From assembly GCA_964540765.1 (NCBI GenBank), contig CAZINW010000020.1:1-37816 (forward strand): 37,816 nucleotides of DNA, read 5' to 3'. Every line of letters starts with the position of its first letter. Position 1 is the first letter of the stretch. Shown here piece by piece: positions 24,392 to 31,861 of the stretch. Under the pieces are notes generated by a model. The model was not told where the DNA came from. It was given only the letters and a program-made list of their open reading frames with translations, and ran no database searches. The position numbers and the translations under genes are program-made. This stretch comes from CAZJLN01 sp964540765. Lineage in GTDB: Bacteria > Chloroflexota > Anaerolineae > Anaerolineales > Anaerolineaceae.

Positions 24392-25462
24392 TTATATATT
24401 GAACCGGATCACGAGGATATCGCCATCGGCAACGGGGTAATCCCTGCCTTCCACGCGCAGGCGACCTTTGGCACGCGCTTCAGCGGTGCTGCCATAGGTG
24501 AGGATATCTTCAAATGAAATCACCTCAGCGCGGATGAAGCCTTTTTCCATATCCGAGTGGATCACGCCGGCTGCCTCGCGCACATTAGCACCCCGCCGCA
24601 ACGTCCAGGCATGCACTTCCTTCTCACTGGCAGTAAAGAAGGACTGCAAACCCAGGAGATCGTATGAAAGGCGGATCAGACGGTTCAGGCTGGGTTCGGT
24701 GATGCCATATTCAGCCATGAAGAGGGCAGCGTCCTCCTGTGGCAACGCGACAATGTCCATTTCCAGTTTGGCGGGTATGCAGACGACCGCTGTGCCAGGA
24801 TGCGGGGATGTGTAATTAAGCGGCGTCTGATCCTCAGATTGGTTGATGACGAGGATCTGCGATTTTCGACTGAGGAATCCATAACTGGAGAGGATCTTTT
24901 CATCCTCGGCGCTGAAAGTGAAATGGCGCAGGGGTTTCTCCGCGTTCAGGGTGACCTGCAGACGCTCAAAAAGGGTGATCTCAAGCTCAATGAGCGCACG
25001 ATCACGGGTGACACCGCGGCGGTGTTCCTCTCTGAGCCTTTCCAGCTTGCGTTCGACCATGATCAAATCGTTCAGGATAAACTCGGAATCCATCATCTGG
25101 ATATCCCGCAGGGGGTCGATGCTGCCGGAGATATGCGGGACACTGCTGTTCTCAAAATGACGCACGACGTGGATGAAGCCATCCATCTGTGAAAGCTGGT
25201 TGAATAAGGCGCCTGAGAGACCGCTTTTGCCAGCGCTGCCATCCAGACCGGCAATATCCGCATAGGTCACCTTGGCACGCACAATCTTTTTGGGCTGATA
25301 AATGTCGATCAACTGGTCCACGCGCGGATCGGGTACATCCACCACGGCAGTATGCACCTCAAGATGACCGGCTGAGATATCAGTTGGGATATCTGCCCCA
25401 GTAAGGGCTTTATAGAGGGTGGTTTTCCCTGATTGGGGAAAACCGATAATGCCAAGTTGCAT
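24392..25462 (-). CDS. YchF/OLA1-like P-loop ATPase with C-terminal TGS domain
   Basis: A 356-residue YchF-family protein. The C-terminus is a clear YchF TGS region: LQSFFTASEKEVHAWTLRRG, AAGVIHSDMEKGFIRAEV, VADGDILVIRFNI. The nucleotide domain has NQSE in the NxxE position that gives ATP preference in YchF, and DIAGL as G3. The P-loop is GFPQSGKTT rather than the usual GLPNVGKST, so this may be a divergent paralog rather than the housekeeping YchF. Substrate role is ribosome-linked in the family. Confidence 0.88.
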   Translation of the reverse strand: MQLGIIGFPQSGKTTLYKALTGADIPTDISAGHLEVHTAVVDVPDPRVDQLIDIYQPKKIVRAKVTYADIAGLDGSAGKSGLSGALFNQLSQMDGFIHVVRHFENSSVPHISGSIDPLRDIQMMDSEFILNDLIMVERKLERLREEHRRGVTRDRALIELEITLFERLQVTLNAEKPLRHFTFSAEDEKILSSYGFLSRKSQILVINQSEDQTPLNYTSPHPGTAVVCIPAKLEMDIVALPQEDAALFMAEYGITEPSLNRLIRLSYDLLGLQSFFTASEKEVHAWTLRRGANVREAAGVIHSDMEKGFIRAEVISFEDILTYGSTAEARAKGRLRVEGRDYPVADGDILVIRFNI

Positions 25463-25850
25463 GGGTTACTCCTGCTTCGGTCACTTCAGAGCTTTGGGAA
25501 AAAGCACTGAAGAACACTGTTTTCAAATGATTGCTTAATATAACTGGATTATACCCCCCAAGCCGCATCCATCTATCAAGTCTTCCATGATAGCCTTTGG
25601 AAGAAATTTTTGAGAAGCATTAATCAAGCAATTCGACCGCTGAGGGTGAGTTACAAATAAAAGAAGCTACCCGGCTTTAAATTAATAAGAAAGGAATAAC
25701 GCTCTTTGAGCTGATCCCGTCCTCTCTTTTATCCTACCATCAAGGGTAATTCGAGTATCAACCCTGTAATGAATGATCCCATTGACTCCAGAGAGTTTGG
25801 AAGACGGGCTGTTTTGTTGCCGTTTTGATCTTTTAATTAATCCTTATCTG
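25463..25850. other. Non-coding stretch
   Basis: No ORF with protein-like composition and a ribosome site, no tRNA and no clear hairpin was found. A minus-strand frame (about 25735-25835) reads weakly protein-like and may be decayed sequence following the broken propeller gene. Confidence 0.4.
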
Positions 25851-26470
25851 TCACTTAAGTGGCACCCATTTCGCAGCAGTGATCTCCCAGTCTAATGGGG
25901 ATAGCACAGGCACTTGGATAACGTTCATCTTCCCATCAAGGCTAATTTCGTAAAAGGTATAAGAAGCACCTCTTACTGGTAGGAAATGCTATATATTAAT
26001 GCAAGAATAGAAAAATGCCGTCCCCTCTTACAGATATTAACTGGCTGCCTTTAACGCTGTCACCATTGCTCTGGAAAACGATAGCAAACTAACTTCATAA
26101 TCGTTCATTCCTGAGCATGATTCCTAAAATTACCACAAAACACATCCCACTCGCTCCTTGATAAACCTTGAATTGATCGTTCTTCCAAAGCCTTATTGGA
26201 ATCTATGAGGTAGAACATATATTGTCCTTCTTCCGGCTTTTGGGGATTTAAGTATTGGCCTGGGAAAACAAGGATTCTTTTGCTGTCCGGCGTCCATAAG
26301 ACGAACATTACAAATTGAGATGGGATGCTTTTGGAAAAGATTTCCTGATACTGGCTCACTATTGAAACATTCGCTTCACGAATAATGGCAAGTTGCTGAC
26401 TGTCAGGTGACCATTCAAGCATGCCGCACGCTACGCCAGTGTTTTTGATTACTGGAAAGTGAAAAGAAAG
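25851..26470 (-). pseudogene. Displaced C-terminal part of a lipoprotein propeller gene
   Basis: Continues the propeller gene at 26415-27308 in other frames. One segment (about 26105-26465) reads GMLEWSPDSQQLAIIRE, VLWTPDSKRILVFPGQY and FYLIDSNKALEERS, ending at a stop at 26105. After non-matching sequence with stops, another frame (about 25985-25851) reads YTFYEISLDGKMNVIQVPV and DWEITAAKWVPLK, the expected ending of such proteins. At least two frame changes are needed. Confidence 0.65.
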
Positions 26471-27308
26471 AAAGGGCGTTATTGAGGCACAAAGCAATTT
26501 CTTGGCCATTTGGGGAAAGTCTCTCGCCTTGTGAATGCAGCCAATCTGCATCAGTTGTAATTTCACTGATTTCATTATTTCGAACATCGAGCCGGCATAA
26601 ATAACTCGCAGTAACATCCATCTTCGAAGCCCCTGCTCCGGGGATGCTGCCACTTTGGTCCAACATAAATAGCAAGTGACTCTCGTCCGACCATCCCAGC
26701 AACTGTGGGATCCTCAAATCACCAACACTGACATATTCAATCTCTCCTGTTTTTATGTCCACTTTCGAGATGACAGCCGTATAAGCTGCAACTGAATTGT
26801 CGACCCCAAAGAAGTACTGACTATCTTTTGACCATATCACGGGTTGTTGACTTAGGATGTATCCATCCAGTAATTTCTGAAATTTCCCTGTGTCCGGATC
26901 AAGCAGGCTGACCACTCCGGTAAGGGTATTAACCCAAACTGCAACAGTTCCATCAGGAGACCAGGTGAGAACTGCATCGGAGTCTAGCTCTTCATTTTGG
27001 GCTGATATCAATTCAATTTCAGGGCATAATTCACCTGTAATAAGGCAGTTCGCATCCCAGCGGGCAAACCTCCTCTCGAATGGGACATGGATCGTGCTGA
27101 TAGATAAATAGAGGTAAGGTAACTTCGGAATATCAGTTGACACTCGTGAATCCGTGGTCGTTGGGGCAACTTGAGTATTACCCAAGGTTGACAAGGAAAT
27201 AGAAACTTGTGGGCTTGGGGTTGTAGTCTTCTCAGCAACACACGCAGTTATGAAAAAACAAAGGATGATGATAAACACTGCTAAGCTGAAGTTTATTCGT
27301 GGTTTCAT
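26415..27308 (-). CDS. N-terminal part of a frameshifted lipoprotein beta-propeller protein
   Basis: Lipoprotein signal with lipobox FITAC (Cys at residue 23), a Ser/Thr/Pro-rich spacer, then propeller repeats: LTWSPDGTVAVWVN, VIWSKDSQYFFGVD, LLGWSDESHLLFML and LSPNGQEIALCL. The frame then runs into a stop while the next blades continue in another frame. ATG 27308 is chosen over upstream in-frame codons because AGAGGA precedes it and the signal peptide starts there. Function unknown; as a whole likely a pseudogene unless the frame changes are sequence errors. Confidence 0.65.
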   Translation of the reverse strand: MKPRINFSLAVFIIILCFFITACVAEKTTTPSPQVSISLSTLGNTQVAPTTTDSRVSTDIPKLPYLYLSISTIHVPFERRFARWDANCLITGELCPEIELISAQNEELDSDAVLTWSPDGTVAVWVNTLTGVVSLLDPDTGKFQKLLDGYILSQQPVIWSKDSQYFFGVDNSVAAYTAVISKVDIKTGEIEYVSVGDLRIPQLLGWSDESHLLFMLDQSGSIPGAGASKMDVTASYLCRLDVRNNEISEITTDADWLHSQGERLSPNGQEIALCLNNALSFFSLSSNQKHWRSVRHA

Positions 27309-27352
27309 AATTCCTCTACAGTTCACTTTTGCTATGTCATCAGAAATAAAGG

Positions 27353-27386
27353 GCCTGGTCATTGAGGTCTCACTCAAGAACCAGGC
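27353..27386 (-). terminator. Hairpin terminator after the sigma/anti-sigma operon
   Basis: GCCTGGT (27353-27359) pairs with ACCAGGC (27380-27386), with further pairing inside. On the minus strand it is followed by a T-rich run. It lies just after the secreted-protein gene at 27413. Confidence 0.6.
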
Positions 27387-27412
27387 TGCCTCGCGTTAGT
27401 TGACTCGCACAG

Positions 27413-27963
27413 CTATTGAGCTGCTCTGAATGGTAAGAAATTTACAAAGTTCAAGATCGTTCCACCTTGAGAGATTGCCACCTGGAGGTGGGCTGGCGTA
27501 CCATCGGGGAGTAAGTTTTTATTGTCGGTCCACCTGAAGAAGTAATTGGTTTCTTCCTTTTCACCAACAGTCGCATCCAAATCTTCCAAGGAAAGGCCAG
27601 GAGCGGCTTGTGCTGCAAAATCCAGGGCCATCTGCTCCAGTTGTTCCTTGGAAAAAAGCGGTTCGGTGCTATATTCAGACTTCATGTCATCAATAGGCAT
27701 CATTGAAATCACTTGTTGCGAAACGTCATCGACAAGGAAGTAGAAGTTGCCAGATTCATATTTTGAAAGGTCGGCATCGGGAACGTTTGGAGATGGTGCA
27801 CGGTCCTTCCCAACATATGCGACATCCTCACCTGTAATGGAATTGATCAGTTCCAGGGTTTTCGCATCTGCCGGAGTGTCGCCTGCCATGACCTGACGGA
27901 TCACGATTCCAGAGCCAAAAAGCAAGGCAAGTATTGTAAGGGTGATGATTGTTTTTTTTTCAT
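27413..27963 (-). CDS. Secreted protein, PepSY/YcdB-like, with a poly-A frame change after the start
   Basis: The open frame 27413-27925 encodes FYFLVDDVSQQVISMM, FAAQAAPGLSLEDL, NYFFRWTDNK and HLQVAISQGGTILNFVN, like the PepSY/YcdB-type secreted domain. Its real start appears to be ATG 27963, followed by nine A (27952-27960). With the A9 the frame gives a stop after 20 codons; with ten A it would read MKKKTIITLTILALLFGSG, a good signal peptide, into the main frame. So it is either a one-base sequence error, decay, or slippage on A9. Third gene behind sigma and anti-sigma factor. Confidence 0.65.
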
Positions 27964-28039
27964 AGTATTTTCCTTTTCTAATCTATTGTTGATCACTGAG
28001 GGTGTCAGTGTTAGTTCGTAGATACAATTTCTGAATCAA

Positions 28040-29998
28040 CTATTTCCGGATGATCACCCCCTGTATATCTCCTGAGATATTTTCCAATTTGTAGTGTGCA
28101 CAACTAACTGGATCAAGTAGTACAGTAATTTGTGAATTGCTTTCAGGCAGCAGGACTGCTATACCTAAGTAACGGCTGTCGGTACTCCAGGCGAAGCTCA
28201 AAATGGCGGCTGGACTGACAAATTGCATGGGTGCATCCATCACCAGTCGGGCGGGGGAACCGTCCATGCCCTTGATGTAGAGTGTGGCTTGTTTGTCGCC
28301 ACGGTAGGCGATCCATTTGCCATCAGGAGAGATGGTCAGGCCGGGATTTTTGCCAGGGGATTTTTCCAGGAGGAACACGTTCTCGACCTTGCCTCCGGCA
28401 ACTTCCACTGAGCGCAGCAGATAGCCGCTGCCACCCGCGTCGAGCAGACCATAATAGACTTTGGTGCTGTTAGAAGACCAACCGGCTAGCACTTCTCCGC
28501 CCGACGTGACCACATTGGCGACTTCATTCCCATCCAGCCCAAGGACGACGATGCCCGGGATGGGACTTTGTGCTACAACCGCAAGCTGCTTCCCATCCGG
28601 GGACCAAGCCAGGGTGGGGCTGTAAGCCCCAGAGACTGTGATTGATTTTCCATCCTCCAGGTTGGTAAGGGTGATACCTCCGTCGCCCTGCGAGGCTAGG
28701 TGGCTGCCATCCGGGCTGAGGGCGGCAGTGTAGCCTCTAGCGACCTCGCGAGAGTCACTGCCATCCAGATTCGAAAGCAGGATTGAGGTTCGACCAATGA
28801 TAGTAGTGACTTTGCCTGTAACATATTCAGGAAGCGCGTCGAGATCAGTGAGGTTGGACTGGTTAATGCAGACCGGGTCAGCGCCCTCCGATTGACTAGG
28901 CAAAGTGTCCGGCTGCCAAGTAACCTGCCAAATCTGGCTCTCACCGTTATATATGTCGGTTTCATTGGGCTCTGTAATTGTGCCTGGGAACGTGATCGTG
29001 ACAGGGAAAGCGACGCCGCTGTTATTGAACTGCATTACCCAGGTGAGACCGCCATCTTCTAGTCGTTGGGCTTGCTGGTCGCGCATGTCTCCTGAAACTT
29101 GGTAAAAGATCCAATTACCGTTGGAATCCTCGATGATCGGCACGCCGGTCACATGGATCGGGCGTCCATCGGGGTTGGTTGGGTGAAGTGAACCTATTAG
29201 GGTGAAGCCGTCGTCAGTTTGAATAATTTTATCGACTTGGGCTTTTGCAAAGTTTGTTATGGATTGGTCTGGCTGATCCGTTTGTTCATTAACCGGCAGG
29301 GTCGCCGTCTGAATTTCAGGGGTTATCTCCACCACCGGCATGACGGTCAGATCAGACGGGGCGGGCACAAAACGCAGCGGTAATTCCCAATTCTCGGGAG
29401 CAGCACCTGACAATGTATCAGTAATGCAGGGAATGACAAACACTGCTTCATTAATTTGGGATGGGATGGGCGGATAACCAAACCCAAGGTCTTCTTGAAG
29501 CAGTTGGCTGCCATCGGATAACAGGAGGTAAGGCCTCTCCTTACAGCCAGGGGTTGCTTCCTGACGGGAGAAGGCAGAATCCGGCACGCCAAATATACGG
29601 TAGTCTATATTCGATTGATCGATGGTCAACGTACCGGAGGTGACAGTGATGGTCACCCCGTCCCGGGTCTGGCTGACCGGTTCTGCCAGCACCCGGATGG
29701 CGCTATTTTCCTCCACCAACCCCACCCCGGGGACGTAGCCGAAAAGCTTCTGCAGTTGGGCATACACCTGACCGGGACCGATGATCAGGACGACCGCGAT
29801 CAGCAGCGCCAGACCGCCCAGGGCAAATTGCCAGGCTGGTTTTATAGCATGCAATTTGCGGGGTGAAGCGGATTCTTGCGCCATCTTGGTGATAATCTGG
29901 CTGTGAAGTTGATCCTTGAATTGAGGGCGAATCTCCGGCAAACCGAAAGAGTTACGGATATCTTCTTCAAAAGGTGAGTAAGAGTTATGGTTAGTCAT
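28040..29998 (-). CDS. Anti-sigma factor-like membrane protein with extracytoplasmic propeller
   Basis: A 652-residue protein. A short cytoplasmic N-terminus (1-52) is followed by one membrane helix (about 54-74) and a large outside part. Residues 75-370 hold two beta-rich segments; about 390-640 are PD40/TolB-like repeats: ALSPDGSHLASQGD, LAWSPDGKQLAVVAQ, ISPDGKWIAYRGD, FAWSTDSRYLGIAV. The topology and the position, with its ATG overlapping the sigma stop by eight bases, mark it as the probable anti-sigma factor. No zinc-binding HxxxCxxC motif is seen in the N-terminus. Confidence 0.82.
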   Translation of the reverse strand: MTNHNSYSPFEEDIRNSFGLPEIRPQFKDQLHSQIITKMAQESASPRKLHAIKPAWQFALGGLALLIAVVLIIGPGQVYAQLQKLFGYVPGVGLVEENSAIRVLAEPVSQTRDGVTITVTSGTLTIDQSNIDYRIFGVPDSAFSRQEATPGCKERPYLLLSDGSQLLQEDLGFGYPPIPSQINEAVFVIPCITDTLSGAAPENWELPLRFVPAPSDLTVMPVVEITPEIQTATLPVNEQTDQPDQSITNFAKAQVDKIIQTDDGFTLIGSLHPTNPDGRPIHVTGVPIIEDSNGNWIFYQVSGDMRDQQAQRLEDGGLTWVMQFNNSGVAFPVTITFPGTITEPNETDIYNGESQIWQVTWQPDTLPSQSEGADPVCINQSNLTDLDALPEYVTGKVTTIIGRTSILLSNLDGSDSREVARGYTAALSPDGSHLASQGDGGITLTNLEDGKSITVSGAYSPTLAWSPDGKQLAVVAQSPIPGIVVLGLDGNEVANVVTSGGEVLAGWSSNSTKVYYGLLDAGGSGYLLRSVEVAGGKVENVFLLEKSPGKNPGLTISPDGKWIAYRGDKQATLYIKGMDGSPARLVMDAPMQFVSPAAILSFAWSTDSRYLGIAVLLPESNSQITVLLDPVSCAHYKLENISGDIQGVIIRK

Positions 29999-30563
29999 TT
30001 TTCATCTCCATCTGGCGGTGTAAGCGCTCCAATAAACGATAAAGGGACTTTTTGACGGTGCCTTCCTTTTTGTGGAGAAGGAGGGCGATCTCCGGAAAGC
30101 CCATTTCTGCGAGATAACGGAGCCGCAACAGTTCCTGCTCCTCTTCGGATAATTTGTGGATCAATTGGCTAAGGTGGCGGGACTTCTCGGACTGGATAAC
30201 ATTAGAAAGCAGGTCACTCTCCTGTGAGGGTAGGTCTTCTTGGTCGAGTGAGACCATCTGATGATGGTTATGTCGAAAATAATCCATGGCTTTATTGCGC
30301 GCAATGGTAAATAACCAGGGTGCAAAACGGGTTTCATCCCGCAACTGGTGGAAGGTTTCAAAAGCAGTCAGAAAGGTTTGGGCAGTCAGATCCTCGGCTT
30401 CTTGTGCATTGCCGACGCGGCTGAATAAATAATAAAATACTGGTTCCACATAACGTTGGTACAAACTGGAGAAGTCTTTGGGGTCCTGACGATTCTGCTC
30501 GACAAGTTGCGCTTCAGCGAAATCACAAGTATTGGTAGCAGGTGCTGGTTGGTCTTCAATCAT
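29991..30563 (-). CDS. ECF-type RNA polymerase sigma factor
   Basis: A 190-residue sigma-70 family protein of the ECF group. Region 2 is FSSLYQRYVEPVFYYLFSRVG, AEDLTAQTFLTAFETF and FAPWLFTIARNKAMDYFR; region 4 is LSEEEQELLRLRYLAEMGFPEIALLL, then EGTVKKSLYRLLERL. Frames allow starts at 30608 (GTG) and 30593, but ATG 30563 has AGGA six bases upstream and the predicted transcription start is near 30607. It is followed by its likely anti-sigma factor and a secreted protein, and preceded by an ECF-type promoter. Confidence 0.9.
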   Translation of the reverse strand: MIEDQPAPATNTCDFAEAQLVEQNRQDPKDFSSLYQRYVEPVFYYLFSRVGNAQEAEDLTAQTFLTAFETFHQLRDETRFAPWLFTIARNKAMDYFRHNHHQMVSLDQEDLPSQESDLLSNVIQSEKSRHLSQLIHKLSEEEQELLRLRYLAEMGFPEIALLLHKKEGTVKKSLYRLLERLHRQMEMKND

Positions 30564-30615
30564 GGGCAATCCTATAGGTTGGTTCTCATGCATGATGTGC
30601 GAGTTCACTAACTAA

Positions 30616-30641
30616 GACGGTCTAATGGGTAAAAAGTGACA
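30616..30641 (-). promoter_or_regulatory. Probable ECF-type autoregulated promoter
   Basis: On the minus strand TGTCACT (30641-30635), 15 bases, then CGTC (30619-30616). This closely resembles the TGTCACA/CGTC promoters of the ECF41 group. It lies just before the sigma gene, where self-activation is expected. Confidence 0.55.
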
Positions 30642-30755
30642 TAATATTTCAAATAACTGTCTAACACAGACTGTACCCTGAAATTCTGATCAACGATTTT
30701 ATGGTTTTATGTAGAAAGGTTGGTTATCATACATGACATTTTTTGTAAATCACCT

Positions 30756-30796
30756 GCGCGGAAATTGTGCGGAAATTGCTTGTGCGGAAATTGCTT
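30756..30796 (+). repeat. Short tandem repeat upstream of tRNA-Leu
   Basis: Two perfect adjacent copies of GTGCGGAAATTGCTT (30767-30781, 30782-30796) preceded by a partial copy (30756-30766). The last copy runs into the -35 of the tRNA promoter. Confidence 0.8.
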
Positions 30797-30823
30797 GACC
30801 GGTTGGTCAGATTTGGTTATACT
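30795..30823 (+). promoter_or_regulatory. Promoter of tRNA-Leu with overlapping palindrome
   Basis: TTGACC (30795-30800), 17 bp, TATACT (30818-30823), ending 11 bp before the tRNA. TGACC-GGTT-GGTCA (30796-30809) is an inverted repeat that covers the -35, as an operator might. Confidence 0.75.
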
Positions 30824-30834
30824 TCAATTCTCCT

Positions 30835-30919
<85 letters not shown>

Positions 30920-30931
30920 GGCGCTTAAAAT

Positions 30932-30964
30932 ACACAAGCCTCCCAGACAACGAGAGGCTTGTGT
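30932..30964 (+). terminator. Hairpin after tRNA-Leu
   Basis: An 11-bp stem (ACACAAGCCTC / GAGGCTTGTGT) with an 11-base loop, 12 bp after the tRNA end. The T-run after it is weak, so this may act as a terminator or processing structure. Confidence 0.6.
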
Positions 30965-31067
30965 GTTATAATTAGGACATAATTAGTAGTATTGTTATTG
31001 GTAGCAATTGGGCACCAGGACCTAGGGAACCGGTGCAAAAAGGATCGCCAGTGAATTGGGGAGCAGC

Positions 31068-31373
31068 TTAGTGGCGATCCCTTTCTATTCTTAAACGCCT
31101 ATGAGATAAATTTGTTAAGAGATGCAAATCGCGTAGACCAACAGATGTACAGTCAAAATCCACGTTCAGCGCTTCGTTTTTTGCAGATTGGTCAGATTCA
31201 ATAAGATACATCTTGGCTCCAACCTGACGAATGGTGTAGCTTTCAGGCGTGCATTCATAGCCTTCCACCTCGATGGTTACATCATTAGCAAAAAATTTGG
31301 TAGTAAATAGAGTCTTTTCCACATGTGGTACTTCCGATTCATAAACATATAAATTAAAAATTTCCATTTTCAT
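31068..31373 (-). CDS. Small hypothetical protein
   Basis: A 101-residue reading frame with protein-like composition (FNLYVYESEVPHVEK, IEVEGYECTPESYTIRQ) but no family I recognise. No signal peptide, no membrane helix, two cysteines. The ribosome site is poor. It is isolated between tRNA-Leu and a gene-free stretch, so it may not be a real gene. Confidence 0.45.
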   Translation of the reverse strand: MKMEIFNLYVYESEVPHVEKTLFTTKFFANDVTIEVEGYECTPESYTIRQVGAKMYLIESDQSAKNEALNVDFDCTSVGLRDLHLLTNLSHRRLRIERDRH

Positions 31374-31776
31374 CGCTAATTATTTGGTTATCAAAGGCAG
31401 GTAAATTGTGGGTGAGTAAATAGTAAACACATAATATTCTTCAATCATCTCACATTTGTAAGGAGGGTCTTCACGAATAAACCTAGATCGAACCGAGAAG
31501 GTGGCAACGCTGGCAGTTCTTACTTTCCGAATGAATGCCATGCATTCAATTTAGCCTACCTCCAACCCAACTTAGTGTCTTGAAAATTCGTTTTTTTTCC
31601 TGCAAGTTGCCAAAATTTGACAAAAGTGAGCAAGTCAGGTTCTATTATTTTGCGAAGGCTTTTAGCTATTACATCCAGCATAGCTGCGATTATTGTCAAT
31701 TTGGAAACTTAACCTTAGGATAACGACTGTCTTCTTGTTATATTTCTCGTGAAAACAATCCATCTACAATCGTCAG
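31374..31776. other. Gene-free stretch with one small inverted repeat
   Basis: No supportable gene. TGAATGC-CAT-GCATTCA (31532-31548) is a perfect short inverted repeat of unknown meaning. AGGAGGG at about 31460 is not followed by a good frame. Confidence 0.4.
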
Positions 31777-31828
31777 CCGGAGACCACCTGCAAAAACGCG
31801 AGGATTTTTGCGAGGTATAGATCTCCGG
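31777..31828 (-). terminator. Two-part hairpin after the lipoprotein propeller gene
   Basis: CCGGAGA (31777-31783) pairs with TCTCCGG (31822-31828), and GCAAAAA (31790-31796) with TTTTTGC (31805-31811) inside. It lies just past the stop of the minus-strand gene at 31862. There is no clear T-run, so its role as terminator is likely but not certain. Confidence 0.5.
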
Positions 31829-31861
31829 TTTCTGTTCAGTTGACACTTTGGACAAGCCAGT

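Noticed and set aside
30756..30796. CRISPR array
   Set aside because: The repeats are adjacent with no spacers and only two full copies exist.
31535..31723. 62-residue plus-strand frame
   Set aside because: No ribosome site, unusual composition and no family features.
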